Source: Chara braunii | Lineage: Eukaryota > Streptophyta > Charophyceae > Charales > Characeae | Reading direction: 5' to 3' | DNA: 64,000 nt | Assembly (NCBI GenBank): GCA_003427395.1 | Contig: BFEA01000013.1 | Location: 6,034,041-6,098,040 of the forward strand | Shown here: positions 10,449-22,373 of the stretch, in pieces | Position numbering within the stretch: position 1 is the first letter of the stretch | Layout of the letters: each line of letters begins with the position of its first letter | Program-made: the position numbers and the translations under genes | Notes under the pieces: generated by a model | What the model saw: only the letters and a program-made list of their open reading frames with translations | Database searches by the model: none | What the model was told of the DNA's origin: nothing

Positions 10449-11769
10449 CGTAGTTACTGTGACTGAGCTAGCACTTTAGTGTTGTCAGAGCCATACTCGA
10501 AGTTGCGTTCCTTCGTACTGAAGTGATTGAGCTCGCTGTCCATGTATCGTGCCTTTGTTACTCTGGAGGGGGAGTCAGTCTAATTTTGTTTGGAGAGAAT
10601 AACTTTTCCCCCGCCCGCCTGTGTACGTGACTAAAGGCAATGTATCAAACTGCGTCCTAGCAGGAGTGCAAGTGCATGAGCTGTGTGTTTGGAAGAGAAA
10701 ACTAGGAAGGGGCGCTTACTTCGATGGATTCATTCCATTGTTTGGAGTGGCGAGGAGCGGAACTAGGAGATTGTAGACCCTACCAATTAATATGGGGGCC
10801 GCCCATCACCTCAGCTGGATTATCAGGGAAGTCAACCACGGGGGAGGTTTACCAACTAGTTGATGAGCCGTTTGCCTATTGACTGAGGTAACGAGGAAGC
10901 AAGTAAGAGGGATAGAAGACTTACCTGTTGACGGGTGGGGTGAACACTTTTCTCTTGCCTATGGTTTCAGTCATAGTCACGACCACCATCCAGGATTTCG
11001 ATAAAGTTTTGAGTGGTGAAGCTGCTGCTCATACTCCTCATTGTTGTCACATTTGCTGAGTTCGTCGACGTTTTACTGATCGTTGTTTCACAAAGACACA
11101 TCCCTCGGCCGAGGCACAAACTGTGTGTCGAGCGAGGCAACTACAGGAGGGCCTCGAGCTTGAAAAGTTGCCTGCTAACCGGGAAGTTACTCGGCCTGCT
11201 ATGCTGGGTAGTTGGAGACAAGCCAATGAGGCTGCAAACTTACCGGATGATTGGCACGATGCTCATTATATTGGGAAGAGTAGTGAGCCGACCATAACAT
11301 GAACGTTTATCGAGACTAAGCGAGGACTTCAACCAGCGATCGAGTACCTTAGCTTGCTGTATGACCAACTAGCCTACGTTGTTACGTTACTAATAAAGCA
11401 AGGGGGCCTGTGCTTGGAATCCATAACCCATCTCTTGAGCCGTGGTTAATGCAGTTTAAACCTTGAAGAGCAGCGGAAAGGCTGAGATTTTTGAAGAGGG
11501 GTCCTTGCTGTAAATAGAAGGAACAGAGATGTTGGAGGGGAGTCGTCACTGTGAAGTGGGAGAGCCGTTAGAGAGTCAACGACTGGAAGGTTGACTTTAG
11601 TTGACCAAGCGTGTTGAACACTTTCTCGCCACCATTGCGGGGCCCTCAGGCGAGTCAAGGAACCAAGGCCCTCTCGCGCGAGTCTGAGAGCACCCTTTTT
11701 GTATCTGAGCGACTCAAACTTTCTTTTTTTGCCCTTCTTACTCCCAGTCTAGTCTGTTGGTTCTGAGAG

Positions 11770-11930
11770 GAAGGAGGCAGGTGGGATTGCAACCCGTAGA
11801 ACCGCAGCAAGACTCTGTAGGGAGTCAGCCCACCGATTGCGGGAGCTCTGCCGAAACTTAGGAGGAGTTCTGGAGGCAGGGAATTGAAAGGTAATCATTG
11901 TTTCCCCTCTATAAACCCAGTTATAACCCC
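11770..11930 (+). repeat. Conserved module of the long repeat (copy A)
   Basis: The module holds GGGATTGCAACCCG, a GACTC/GAGTC stem, GGGAATTGAAAGG and CCTCTATAAACCCAG. It matches 47210-47370 (copy B), 54730-54880 (copy D, minus) and in part 29010-29095 (copy E, minus). The stem changes in a paired way: GACTC/GAGTC in A and B, GACC/GGTC in D. It always lies just before the hairpin array. Confidence 0.75.
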
Positions 11931-12139
11931 TACCTGTACGTCATGCTATGGTTGACTGAGTATATTTCTTGCATCCCTACATTGAATTTCAGTTTGACTT
12001 TCATGACAAACCAGACTTAATAAAGGAATGATTGTGCAAATTCAGTTTCAATTTTTATTGTCTAACTGAAAGCAAATTGTGGGATTGCATCTAGGGAAAG
12101 GTGGGAGGAAAGTCGTATTGCTTGTGTCTGACGGGGTCA

Positions 12140-12880
12140 ACCAAAAGGATGGGAGAGTCTCCATAAGATTGGAGGGTCCAGTGCTATGTTTATTTTTTGC
12201 TTGCCTGAAAGACCAGACAGGTTTCCATAAGATCGGGTGGCCTGGTTGCTTTGACTTGCAATGAGTGTTTGTACTTGATTTTCAGGGACCAAACATTTTT
12301 CCATAAGATTGGATGGCTTGATTACCTTGTGTCCTTGGGGTTTTTTTATGATTTTGTTAGTTTCTGAAAGGGGGTTGGACAAGTTTCATAAGACTGGATG
12401 ACCTTGACCCTCTCTTGCTTTATTTTTGAAGGAGGAAATTCAGGCAAAGGACTGGGCAACTTCCCATAAGATTGGGTGGTCTGGTTTGGAGCCGCGCACA
12501 TGCTGAAACCAAAAGAACAAATGTGTTTATATCTTATATTACTTATTTATGAACAGGCTAGTCAGACCTTTTTTCATAAGATTGGATGGTCTGACTATAG
12601 TTTATCATCAACTGAAGAGAGTATGAATTAAGAAAGAAAGTTGTGGTAAGAAGGGACAGGCTGAATCTTGATCTAAGATGACCAGTTCAGTCATATATTG
12701 CCTCAAAAGACAAAGTGTAGACAATTATATATAACTTGGATACTTAAATGGTTCAAGGTGATTAGGCATGCTAACCTGGTCATATGCCCAAAAAAGAAAA
12801 AAATTGTAGTGCCTTGTGTTTGTGCATATATATTATGGCTGAGCTAAAAACATTCCCATAAGATTGGGTGGTTTAGCTAT
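12140..12880 (+). repeat. Hairpin array A (core CATAAGATTGGGTGG)
   Basis: Seven units share the core CCATAAGATTGGGTGG or a close form. Outside the core each unit has its own arms. Best examples: 12559-12597 with 10-bp arms TAGTCAGACC/GGTCTGACTA, and 12842-12878 with AGCTAAA/TTTAGCT. The unit at 12212-12247 has ACCAG/CTGGT. Others near 12150, 12300, 12380 and 12470 pair poorly and look decayed. The spaces between units are unrelated to each other. Confidence 0.75.
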
Positions 12881-13184
12881 ATGTTTTATGTAAGTGGGTA
12901 TAAAGGGATAAATCATTGAAAGATCATGAACTAATGTTTGATAAGGTTGACTTTGGGGGCTAGTGAGAGTACTTACCTTTGTGGTTTTGGCCTGCATGTG
13001 ACTGAGTGAGGGCACTACTTAGTCTGAGTTTCAGTTTGATAGGTAGTTGCTTTAGTTGCTCGCCACGTGTTAGAGTCATCGGAGTTAGTTTCAATTCCTA
13101 CATTTTTTTAGCTAAGTTTGTTTTTACTTAGGTCGATTTCTGCATTTTCTAGGATCATTTATTATACTTGGTCTTGTATAAATC

Positions 13185-13740
13185 TTGGTAAGTCACGTTC
13201 TCTACGGGAAGCGATGCCGAAATTTCTAAAAAAACAAGGAGTTAGTCAGATTTTATCTTTTTTCAGGGTCCAGTTTTTCCGACTCTTTGGCTTAGTAAAA
13301 ATATGGAAAGCCTCATTTTTTAAAGGGAGTGTTGCCCAAATTTTTGCTGATTCAGGGAGTTAGACAAAATTGGACCTTCTGAAGTCAAAGTCATTTTTTT
13401 AATTTTGAACTTAACTTTGTATAAATCTTGGAATAACACTTTTTATACGGGAAGCGCTGCCGAAATTTCTACAAATCTAAGGAATAAGTTAAATTTTGTC
13501 TTGAAGTCGAACTCAAGTCTAACTTTTGAGTTCCTATCTGACTTAGTATAAATCTAGGAAGTTTACCTTTCTAAAGGAGATGCTGCCCAAATTTTTACTA
13601 CTTCAAGGTGTTAGGCAAAATTTGGCTTTCCAGAATTAAAGTTTGAATTCTATTGAGTTATTATAAATTTTGCGAACGCATTTTTCCTATGGGAAGCGCT
13701 GCCGAAATTTTCTCAGTTTAGAGGAGTTATATTTTATTCT
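13185..13740 (+). repeat. About 120-bp repeats with GCGCTGCCGAAATTTC (copy A)
   Basis: Five units contain TATAAATCTTGG, then ACGGGAAGCGCTGCCGAAAT or GGGAGTGCTGCCCAAATTTT, then a GGAGTTAG-like phrase. The two types alternate. Related blocks lie in B (48640-49045), C (40330-40540, minus) and D (52500-52760, minus). No coding role is seen. Confidence 0.75.
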
Positions 13741-13917
13741 AACAGGTGGTAGGTCTGACAATCCACTCTATATAGAAGAGATTATGCCAAAGGTCTACCT
13801 TTTCTTTAGGTACTAACTGAGGGGTAGACTCAGGATTAGTTAAGTAGAATGATTCTTCGCGAAATCGTGATATGAAGATCATTCTCGATTTGGACTCATA
13901 AATTTAGCTTCGGGATT

Positions 13918-14018
13918 GACCTGTCTTGTGTTACAGGTCCTCTTGAACGTTTGGTTCGAAATCAGAACTAGATTCAGCTTGATCCTACAAGGATCACCTT
14001 CTTTTATCACTGATAAAA
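13918..14018 (+). repeat. Conserved hairpins alpha and beta (copy A)
   Basis: Alpha is GACCTGT-CTTGTGTT-ACAGGTC (13918-13939). A middle stem is GATCCT-ACA-AGGATC (13981-13995). Beta is TTTTATC-ACT-GATAAAA (14002-14018), followed by AGGTCGGTTGC. In B and C beta reads TGTTATC/GATAACA, a paired change. In E alpha keeps GACCTG/CAGGTC but has a CA-repeat loop. Confidence 0.75.
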
Positions 14019-14517
14019 GGTCGGTTGCTGATTCGTCGGTCTACGACTCAACTCCAATTCATCCTCAAATACTCAACCTAAAAGACTTTTAGCCCTGGTG
14101 ATTTTTATTGTTTTATTAAGGTTTTCACCCGAACTTTTATTGAATGGTCATTTAACAAAGGTACTGAGTATTTAATTACGGGAGGTTGGACCAAGGTTGG
14201 CGCTTGCATGGCTAAAGCGAGGGGTATGAGTATAGAGGTTGGTTGAAGTGGACTCCGTGTAGTGCGTGAATTTTTGGGCGACTCTTTGATGTGATTGCAA
14301 GTATGTTCTGTGGTTCAGATTTTGGATTTGACTGCCTGCGATCACACGCATATATATGGTTGTGAGGAGTCCCACTGTGATTGTGAGAAGTGATCGTCAC
14401 ATACTTATTCCCCCTTTACATATATATATGTATGTGCCTATATTGGGTGTTCGTGTGGCCTAAGGGGCCTACACTTAGGGGTTTAATTGGGGGTGAGACT
14501 GAGAAAGGAAAGAAAAC

Positions 14518-15612
14518 CAGGGTTGTCACACGGGGATCCCCGGGGCCCAAGTCGGGGTAGGGGTTTCACCCCCGGACCCCCGGCCCCGCCAAAACACCCC
14601 CNNNNNNNNNNNNNNNNNNNNNNNNNNNNNNNNNNNNNNNNNNNNNNNNNNNNNNNNNNNNNNNNNNNNNNNNNNNNNNNNNNNNNNNNNNNNNNNNNNN
14701 NNNNNNNNNNNNNNNNNNNNNNNNNNNNNNNNNNNNNNNNNNNNNNNNNNNNNNNNNNNNNNNNNNNNNNNNNNNNNNNNNNNNNNNNNNNNNNNNNNNN
14801 NNNNNNNNNNNNNNNNNNNNNNNNNNNNNNNNNNNNNNNNNNNNNNNNNNNNNNNNNNNNNNNNNNNNNNNNNNNNNNNNNNNNNNNNNNNNNNNNNNNN
14901 NNNNNNNNNNNNNNNNNNNNNNNNNNNNNNNNNNNNNNNNNNNNNNNNNNNNNNNNNNNNNNNNNNNNNNNNNNNNNNNNNNNNNNNNNNNNNNNNNNNN
15001 NNNNNNNNNNNNNNNNNNNNNNNNNNNNNNNNNNNNNNNNNNNNNNNNNNNNNNNNNNNNNNNNNNNNNNNNNNNNNNNNNNNNNNNNNNNNNNNNNNNN
15101 NNNNNNNNNNNNNNNNNNNNNNNNNNNNNNNNNNNNNNNNNNNNNNNNNNNNNNNNNNNNNNNNNNNNNNNNNNNNNNNNNNNNNNNNNNNNNNNNNNNN
15201 NNNNNNNNNNNNNNNNNNNNNNNNNNNNNNNNNNNNNNNNNNNNNNNNNNNNNNNNNNNNNNNNNNNNNNNNNNNNNNNNNNNNNNNNNNNNNNNNNNNN
15301 NNNNNNNNNNNNNNNNNNNNNNNNNNNNNNNNNNNNNNNNNNNNNNNNNNNNNNNNNNNNNNNNNNNNNNNNNNNNNNNNNNNNNNNNNNNNNNNNNNNN
15401 NNNNNNNNNNNNNNNNNNNNNNNNNNNNNNNNNNNNNNNNNNNNNNNNNNNNNNNNNNNNNNNNNNNNNNNNNNNNNNNNNNNNNNNNNNNNNNNNNNNN
15501 NNNNNNNNNNNNNNNNNNNNNNNNNNNNNNNNNNNNNNNNNNNNNNGCCGGGGTTGGGGGTGCCCACCCCCGGACCCCCGCCGGGGCCCCGGGGCCGGGC
15601 TCGACAACCCTG
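14518..15612. mobile_element. hAT-like DNA transposon with 8-bp target duplication
   Basis: The termini are CAGGGTTGTC (14518-14527) and GACAACCCTG (15603-15612), a perfect 10-bp terminal inverted repeat, extended by GC-rich sub-terminal sequence. The same 8 bases AAGAAAAC flank both ends (14510-14517 and 15613-15620). CAGGG ends with an 8-bp duplication are the hAT signature. At 1095 bp, 945 of them N, it is probably non-autonomous. It is nested in long repeat copy A. No transposase can be seen. Confidence 0.85.
14602..15546. other. Assembly gap (945 N)
   Basis: A run of N inside the hAT-like element, bounded by very GC-rich sequence that probably blocked sequencing or assembly. Apparent reading frames across it are artefacts. 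Confidence 0.99.
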
Positions 15613-15654
15613 AAGAAAACCCCTCTATTTGTTGTATGCTTCTTAAACATTTCT

Positions 15655-16621
15655 TAGTCGGACGTTGGTCCTGGGCCTGAATTCGAGGTCCTTGTCAAGG
15701 ACGTCCCAGGTCCTAGACTCTGCATGGAAGGGATCACCCCCCGCGTAGAGCCTATTTGCCCTGTCTGCCGAGACACCCAGCCTAAGGGTCAGAGGTGCCG
15801 TGGAGGCCGCAAGGCTATTCCTTCAACCGTGCAATATAGTGAAGGGATAGACCCTCACGATACATCGAGTTTGACACTTGAGTGTCATAAGCGGTACTCG
15901 GATCCACGAGGGACAGCTTGAATATGGGCACTACATAATACACCATCGATGCGACTGCTTGTGTATTCATGCATTGCTAGTCAATATGAGTTAGCCCTGC
16001 GTCTGCGCAGTTTTATACTAAGTCTCGCGCGCGACGCTTATACGATTTCCACATCGGAGAGTTATGAGATGACTACTAAGGGGCCATAAGTGTTGTCGCG
16101 TTGTTTGTTCTGTGTCGTTCTGTATATGTATGTATACGTGTATGTGTTTTTATTTTTATGTTCTTTAGAGTGGTGTGCGCGTGGTGTGTGGGATGCGTCC
16201 TAGTCGGCCGACGACGAGTCGCGCTTGGGACCTCAGCCCCCCCAAGACGTCGGTTCGCGTACGGGTCCGATAGAGGTGTAAAACTGCGCGTACCCCCTAT
16301 GCTACAGCAAACGAGAAACGCCCTCGGCTGGTCCACCTCTGCGATTGCAGCTGATCAGCTTACGTACTGTGGGCTGGTTGCTCGGCGGGGATACGCTCAC
16401 CGAAGGGAGGTGACAACTCCCGTAAGGTGGAGGTAAGTCGTGCCTCGCGTAGGCCCTATCTTGTCATATGGGATCGCGAGAGGTATGGCTGATGCACTCG
16501 GCCGGAGCGGCTTGCGGAAGCTCCGTGTGTATTTGTGATGAGGATTAAGACCGACTCCTGCGTGACGCGGCCGAGAGGGTCCTGCGCTGCCTTGTGCGGT
16601 GCCAGACCGATGCGCGCGACA
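15655..16621 (+). repeat. 0.97-kb terminal segment of the long repeat (copy A)
   Basis: It starts at a TAGTCGGACGTTGG-like site and runs to GCGCGCGACA. Features shared by the copies are an inverted ACACTTGAGTGT-type motif, a GGTTTTATACTAAG-like stretch, CCTAGTCGGCCGACGACG, and GGAGGTGACAACTCCCG near the end. Matching segments: 49838-50811 (+), 37862-38779 (-), 38800-39618 (-), 50941-51856 (-), 63387-64000 (-) and two fragments at 25490-26200 (-). A minimal model would call this alone the LTR. Confidence 0.75.
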
Positions 16622-16623
16622 GG

Positions 16624-16642
16624 TGGCACCGTTGCCGGGGAT
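16624..16642 (+). promoter_or_regulatory. Primer-binding site for tRNA-Asp
   Basis: TGGCACCGTTGCCGGGGAT is complementary to the 3' end of plant-type tRNA-Asp with one mismatch. It lies 2 nt after the CGACA end of copy A, the standard position for priming minus-strand DNA synthesis. Copy F has the perfect version. Confidence 0.85.
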
Positions 16643-17027
16643 AACGAAAGTCTACCGTTGTCTCTGGTGGAACGACATCCGAGTATTGGATTGAGAGAAA
16701 ATCAGGCATATATGGTAGAACTGGATAAGTCCATGATATGGAATGTATGACGTTTTGCTTGCTTATTTGTGTAAGTGGTGGTCATTAATGATTTTGACCT
16801 GTGATTGATTGATTGTTTGATTGGGGAGACTGTGTGGGAAGTCTTATGAAGAAGGCAGACTTTATCGAGATAAGTCTAGAGGGGAAAGGAAAGGTGGTGT
16901 CTGCTAGGTGTGGAGAGTGCAGAGACTGTGTAGTTAATCCGATAGGAATGCGGTAAGTCAGGTTGTTGAGTGGAGCTTTTTGTTTCTTCTTATAACAGGG
17001 AAGTTAAGCAAGAAACAGTCAGCCAAG

Positions 17028-18360
17028 ATGTCGGGAGGTATAGCCGATGGTTCAGGGAAGGCCCTGACTATTGATGATTTGGTCGAGGCCCTGGACAGGC
17101 GAGAGAGATTATAGAGCAATGTCCCAAAGGTCAGCACCTTCCATTTAAACGGGGAACGAGTTTCAGAATGGTTGGAGTTGGTGGAACAGGCATTGGTGGG
17201 GCTATCGGATGCGGTGAAGGTCCAACGTATTTTAAAGTACGTACTCCGTGGACACCACTAGGAGGTAGACAAAGTAATCAATGCAGCTAACGACACTAGG
17301 TTCAAAGATGAAATGCAGAGGAAATATAGGCTGGGTGATGGTCCGCTGACCACTGCAGATTTGGAGGTAATGAACAGGGACGACTTCACCACGGTGGGAG
17401 CTTTCGTGCAAGAATTCAAGAAGAAGGTAAGGAAGGTCCCTGGGGTCTAAGAGGAGGCGCAGTGCTATCTTCCTGAGGTTGATCACTGCCTCGGAAGATT
17501 CAGAGCTAACGAGCCATGGGAGAGGAAGTGCAAAACTCACCTGGGCCACCATTGACAAAGGGGTAGTGGAAGGAAGTTTGAACCAGGTGGAGCAATATCA
17601 AATGCGCCAGCAAAGGTGAAAAAGGAAGGAAAGGGTCATAGGGTCAGGGTAACCAGGGGAATGGAAGGAGAGGTGGCGGAAGAGGGCGCCGCAGAAATAG
17701 CGAAGGCCGAGGGGGAGGGCGCTGGGATAACCAGGGCTACGAAGGCCAAGGGAACCAAGGGGGACAGGGAGGCAGAAGGGCCCGCTTTGATTGGAGGACT
17801 GCAATATGTCAGCATTGCGACAAGCAAGGTCATACGATACGGTATTGCAATACTAGGCGGGAAGATGAGAGGGCCAGACTGATCTACTCCAATATAGATG
17901 GTGATATATATGATCAGTACGAGGAATTCATCGACGGAAAGGTTCTTGGTGGGGTGAGAGTGGAAGCCCAGAGAAGAGTAGCCGCGAGACAGGCACCACC
18001 CGCTATGTTCAGATAGTGGCAGGAAAAAGAGGATCCGCCAATAAGGGTGCAAGAGGTGGAATGCGGTGAAGAAGTGACTCAGAAGCTGCAGGCAGGGGCG
18101 ATAAAAGAGGAACCTGTGGTCATTGAGTCAGATGAAGAGAATGAAAATTAAGAGATGGAGTCTATATCGATCCTCATTGGAAAGATGGAAGATTTGTGGG
18201 GCAAAATGGATCGGTACCAACAAAAGTTGACAGATATATGTGAAGAGGTAAAGGACTGGAGAGCCGGTATCCCCAAGGTCTTCCTTTATGATTCGGGCCC
18301 CGAGTCCATACCAGAAGACAAGGGTATCCTGGAGTGGCAACGGTTGGTACGGGACTAAGG
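17028..18360 (+). pseudogene. gag of the LTR element (decayed)
   Basis: ATG at 17028 opens a Gag-like frame (MSGGIADGSGKALTIDDLVE) that continues with FHLNGERVSEWLELVEQALV, typical of a retrotransposon capsid start, but has TAG at the 29th codon and further stops. KLTWATIDKGVVEGSLNQVE follows in another frame, then a Gly/Arg-rich stretch. A CCHC zinc knuckle CQHCDKQGHTIRYC lies at 17807-17848 (C-X2-C-X4-H-X4-C). A coiled-coil-like tail (KMEDLWGKMDRYQQKLTDIC) ends near 18357. Capsid and knuckle would package the RNA. Frameshifts and stops show it is inactive here. Start chosen as the first ATG after the primer site that gives Gag-like sequence. Confidence 0.8.
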
Positions 18361-18489
18361 TCTGGAATGACCCATAGGCCCCCTACCGCGCAAGCAAGGG
18401 CCGCACTGGCAGCCCGAACCAGAGGACAGGCCAAAGTGGGGACAAGCCAGAAGCAGCCTTGAAAAGAGTTAGAGCCAGAGCACAGGAAA

Positions 18490-21400
18490 GAGTCTGTGGA
18501 TGTAGAAGAGGATGACGATGAGGATGAGGAAGATGAGAGACTCGGCAAGGAGGAAGACAGGAGGGCGGAACAGAGGGCAAAGAAAAAGGGACCGCAAGAG
18601 GAAGTCGGACCCGCTCTGTGTGATGTAACGCCAAAGAGAAAAAAGAAATACGTTGTCCGGCTCAATGAAGGGTTTGATATAGAAAGGGTAATTGACAGGC
18701 TGCTTGAGGGTCACAACGATCCCATGACCCTGAAGGAAATTTTAGCGTCTGCTCCAGGGCTCCGAAGTGAGCTGAAAGGGAGACTGTCAAGGCGCTTGGT
18801 ACCGAGTGTCCATCTTAGCGTAGTTATGCCAAAGGAGGCGGAATGGGCAGAACCAGGAATAAAGATGGACCGAAAATGCGTGGCTTGTGGTATGGTGGAT
18901 CTAGTGGTGAAAGGGACAAAGTGCGTATCAATGATAGAAATCAAGGGAAGTTGATAGTGGGGGAGCCTGACTTTTTGCTACCCCAGGAAAGGGTATTAAT
19001 GATGAAATTGATGAAGAAGAGGCATCGCGCCTATGCGTTTGACATCGACCAGCGCGGGAGGTTGGACATGGATGAGATCCCTATGATCCATATTCATACC
19101 GTACCGCATGAGCCTTGGAACTTGAGGGGGGCGCGATATCCTAATCCTGACGAAGAGAAGAAGGTGGTGGATTACCTCGACTGCAAGATACGCACGCACG
19201 TCGCCGATATTCGAGCGGACCATACGCATCCCCATGGTTTTGCTTTATCAAACCGAATGGGACGTTGCGATGGGTGCAGGACTTACAAAGATTAAACGTT
19301 GTGACTGTGCGGGATGCGGGAGGCTTGCCGAATGCGGATGCGCTGTCAGAATCATGTGCTGGGAGATCAATAATTTCACTTATTGACCTCTTCTCCGGAT
19401 ATGACCTGTTTCCGGTCTATCCGCCAGACAGACCAGTAACAACGATGCATACGCCTCGAGGGCTTATCCACATGAATGTGGCTCCACAAGGATGAACAAA
19501 TGCAGTAGCAATGGTTCGACGAGATATGATTCGGGCCATGCAGTTAGTCAGCCCGCATATTACGCAACCATATATTGATGACCTGGCAGTGGGGAAAGGG
19601 AGGATGGCGAAGTCTTGCCAGGAGTAAGGCGTTTTGTCTGGAGGCATATTCAGGACCTTGATAAAGTCCTAAATCTGTTTGAAGAACATAACCTCACGGC
19701 AAGTGGAACCAAATCCCGACACTGCATGAGGGAGGCTACCATTTTGGGGTTCGTCTGTAGCGAGAGTAGCCGTCGGCCAGACGCTAAAAAGACAGACAAG
19801 ATTATCGAATGACCAGTACCATTCCATTCGATAACAGATGTTAGAAGCTTCCTCGGCACTCGTGGGTTTTGGAGGACCTTCGTCAAGAACTTTGCTGCCA
19901 AGACGAAGCACCTGAGAAAGCTAGTACGTCAGGATCAGGAATGGATCTGGGGTGAGGACCAAAAGAAGGCGGTGGAAGGAATGAAGGAGGAGTTCCGAGA
20001 AGGAGGGCTGGTATTGGGAGCGTCGGACTATGAGGCTACGAAAGTAAGACCTTTTATTGTTGAGATGGATGCTGGACCGACTGCCTTGGGTAAAGTCTTG
20101 ATTCAGACAGATATTGAAGGAAGGGAGAGACCGCTGCGATTTGAGAGCCGAACTCTCTGTACAACTGAGAGAAATTACTCTCAGTTCAAGAGAGAGACTC
20201 TCACTGTCCTTCACTACCTAAGAATCTTTCGAAACTATATCTTCGGTCGGAGATTCATATTGAAAGTGAACCCAACTGCTTTGACCTATTCCTTGAGGAA
20301 TTACGTTCCATCGGATCCGACTGTTGCCAGATGGCTAACGTACATCTCGATGTTTTATTTCGAATTGGAGCGGATTCCTGGGAATAAGAATAGAGCGGAT
20401 GGGCTGAGCCATATCAACTGGGATAAGCAAGAGGGGGAGGCAGTAGAGGACACGTCCCCAGTTGATGGCTTCTTGGATCAGGAGGAGGACATCCGCCTTC
20501 ATATTAATAAGTGGTCCCCGCGAGTACCTAACTGCGTTGGCTATCCCATCTGACACCCGCCAAGAGGGTATGAGCAGAACGCAGAACTGGTACTCAAGCT
20601 TTTCGAAGTGGAAGACCCTTGGGCGGGCAAGGATGTCCAATGGATGATGAAGTTGGCGCTTGCGGGCACACATAGCATGGTGGAGGAGATAAGAACGATA
20701 GAGGAAGGGCCAAACCAGGTGGACAAACATGAAGAGCTGATGGGAGGGATGTACCTCCTCGTCAATACGTTTTTGCAAGGGAACTTTGATCAGATAGGCT
20801 CGTTAAACCCGACCAAGAGCGAAGATATGGTGCCAGAAAGCCAGGATGACGAGTTTGAGGAAGGAGAGATCAAACAGGTATTCCGTGCAGAGGAGTATGA
20901 TGGAATTTACCTGGAGTTGGGGCTTCTCCTATCATGTGAGATGCGGGATAGGGAGGCAAGTGAAATGGCTCAAAAGATGAGGCATCTCTATTTGGTGAGA
21001 GATGATCATCTTTTTGTAAAGAGGCAAGTGGGAAACCCCAGGAGGGTTGTGTGTGGCAGGAACCGTCAGATCGATATTGTAGCTGCACTTCATGATGGTA
21101 TTGTGGGAGGGCATCGAGGAGTTAGTGCCACGTATGCCAAGATAAGCGAGTTATACTATTGAGATAAAATAATAGAGATGGTCAGTAAGTTTTACCGTTC
21201 CTGCATACCTTGTTAAGAGAGGTCTCCTCAGAGGCCAAGGGAGCCGCTGCATCCGAGGTTAGAAAGGGAAATGGGGGCCGTAGTACATCTCGATTTACTC
21301 TTCATGCCAATTAGGGATCATGGCTACAATTATATCTTCGATGCGCGTGATAACCTTTCTGGCTTTGTAGATGGACGCGTCATTCGTACAAAGACCGATG

Positions 21401-22151
21401 TGATTTTGGTAAGTTGCATCGAGGAGTACTACCTGCGCTATCCCTTATCAGAGAGTTCGTGATGGATGGAGGGTCGGAGTTTACTTGCTAAGAAGTGCAA
21501 GAGTTGTTGTCAAGGTACGGTGTGGTAGCCAATTACACCACGACCGCACACCCCCAGGCAAATGCTCCAGTTGAAAGAGGGCATAACACCATCACAAATC
21601 TTCTAGCTCAGAGGACTGAAGGTAGGCCTAATCAGTGGCCAAGATACCTAAGGGCTGCATTTTTCGTCGAGAATACTACGGTAAAGAGGACCACTAAGTA
21701 CTCGTCAGTCACGCTATGGTACGGGAGACATACCACCTTCCCAATTGAGAGTTTTTTGAAGACCTTGAGGCGTTAGGACTTAGAAATCAACCTGTCTTTT
21801 GAGGAATTGCTCGATATTCAAGCGCGACAGGTGGGTGCGAATGAGGAAAGGATTCAGGAGGCGTCCAACCAAGTGAAAAAGAGCCGCATGGATAATAAGG
21901 CTCGTTGGGACTAGTTGGCGCGAGTACGAAAGGTACCCTTGGCAGTTGGGGATGTCGTACTGCTATATGACTCGTCCCTGGAGAAGCAGTGGTCCAGGAA
22001 TCTTGACAAAAGGTGGCTAGGACCCTATCAGATTGCGCGATGTGAAGATTTCGGCGCATACCAAATTGAGGAGATGGATGAGACGGAATGTAAGGATTGG
22101 GTATCAGGAACGAGGCTGAAGAAATTTGTGGCAAGAGAGGAGGTAAGATAG
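18490..22151 (+). pseudogene. Ty3/gypsy pol: protease region, RT, RNase H, integrase (decayed)
   Basis: Order along the DNA: a pre-protease block with KEILASAPGLRSELKGRLSR and CVACGMVDLVVKG, where the expected catalytic D-S/T-G is not seen (it reads SMIEIKGS); RT N-terminus RAYAFDIDQRGRL and HTVPHEPWNLR; RT palm with VQDLQRLNVVTVRDAG and SLIDLFSGYD; catalytic YIDD at 19571-19582; RNase H with FIVEMDAGPTALGKVLIQ and ERNYSQFKRETLTVLHYLR, where the third acidic position seems to be N; integrase zinc region with HDGIVGGHRG and CIPC; DDE core with VVHLDLLF, VMDGGSEF and NAPVERGH. The C-terminus GDVVLLYDSSLEKQ ends at 22151. At least six in-frame stops or frameshifts make it non-functional. Confidence 0.85.
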
Positions 22152-22373
22152 ACGATCCGACTCCTTTAAAGTAAAATCATAAGTATTTAGAAAAGAGTCA
22201 TAGATAAGACGTAGAAAGGAAAATGGTGATAGGATGTATAGGTTGGATAGGTGTGTTTGATGGGTGTGCTTGGTCTGACCTGAGCCTGTTTTATTTCCGC
22301 CTGTTTGCTTATCCCGATGTGTGCCTGTCTTCTCCTTCGCCTGTTCTACAGGTTTGAATTTACGAAGACAGCC

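Larger units (their letters stand above)
8141..16621 (+). mobile_element. Long repeat copy A: candidate giant LTR, 8.5 kb with a nested hAT
   Basis: It begins TGTCGGTGCG and ends GCGCGCGACA, so the ends are a TGTCG/CGACA inverted repeat. Two bases after the end lies a tRNA-Asp primer-binding site, so the end behaves as a 5' LTR end. Contents in order: an 18-bp palindrome (8152-8169), tRNA-like block, U6-like block, short purine tract near 9700, conserved module (11770-11930), hairpin array (12140-12880), 120-bp repeats, two conserved hairpins, the hAT insertion and a 0.97-kb terminal segment. Copies B-F share this order as far as they are preserved. No target duplication is found for A. Alternative: only the last 0.97 kb is the LTR. 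Confidence 0.65.

Noticed and set aside
11013-11297. 94-codon frame with a hydrophobic start
   Set aside because: It lies within long repeat copy A, is not kept in copies B or D, and matches no family I know.
14483-15680. Open frames of 330-400 codons
   Set aside because: Almost all residues are unknown; they cross the 945-N gap in the hAT-like element.
17232-18714. Minus-strand frames opposite gag and pol
   Set aside because: Shadows of the plus-strand retrotransposon genes; no family resemblance.
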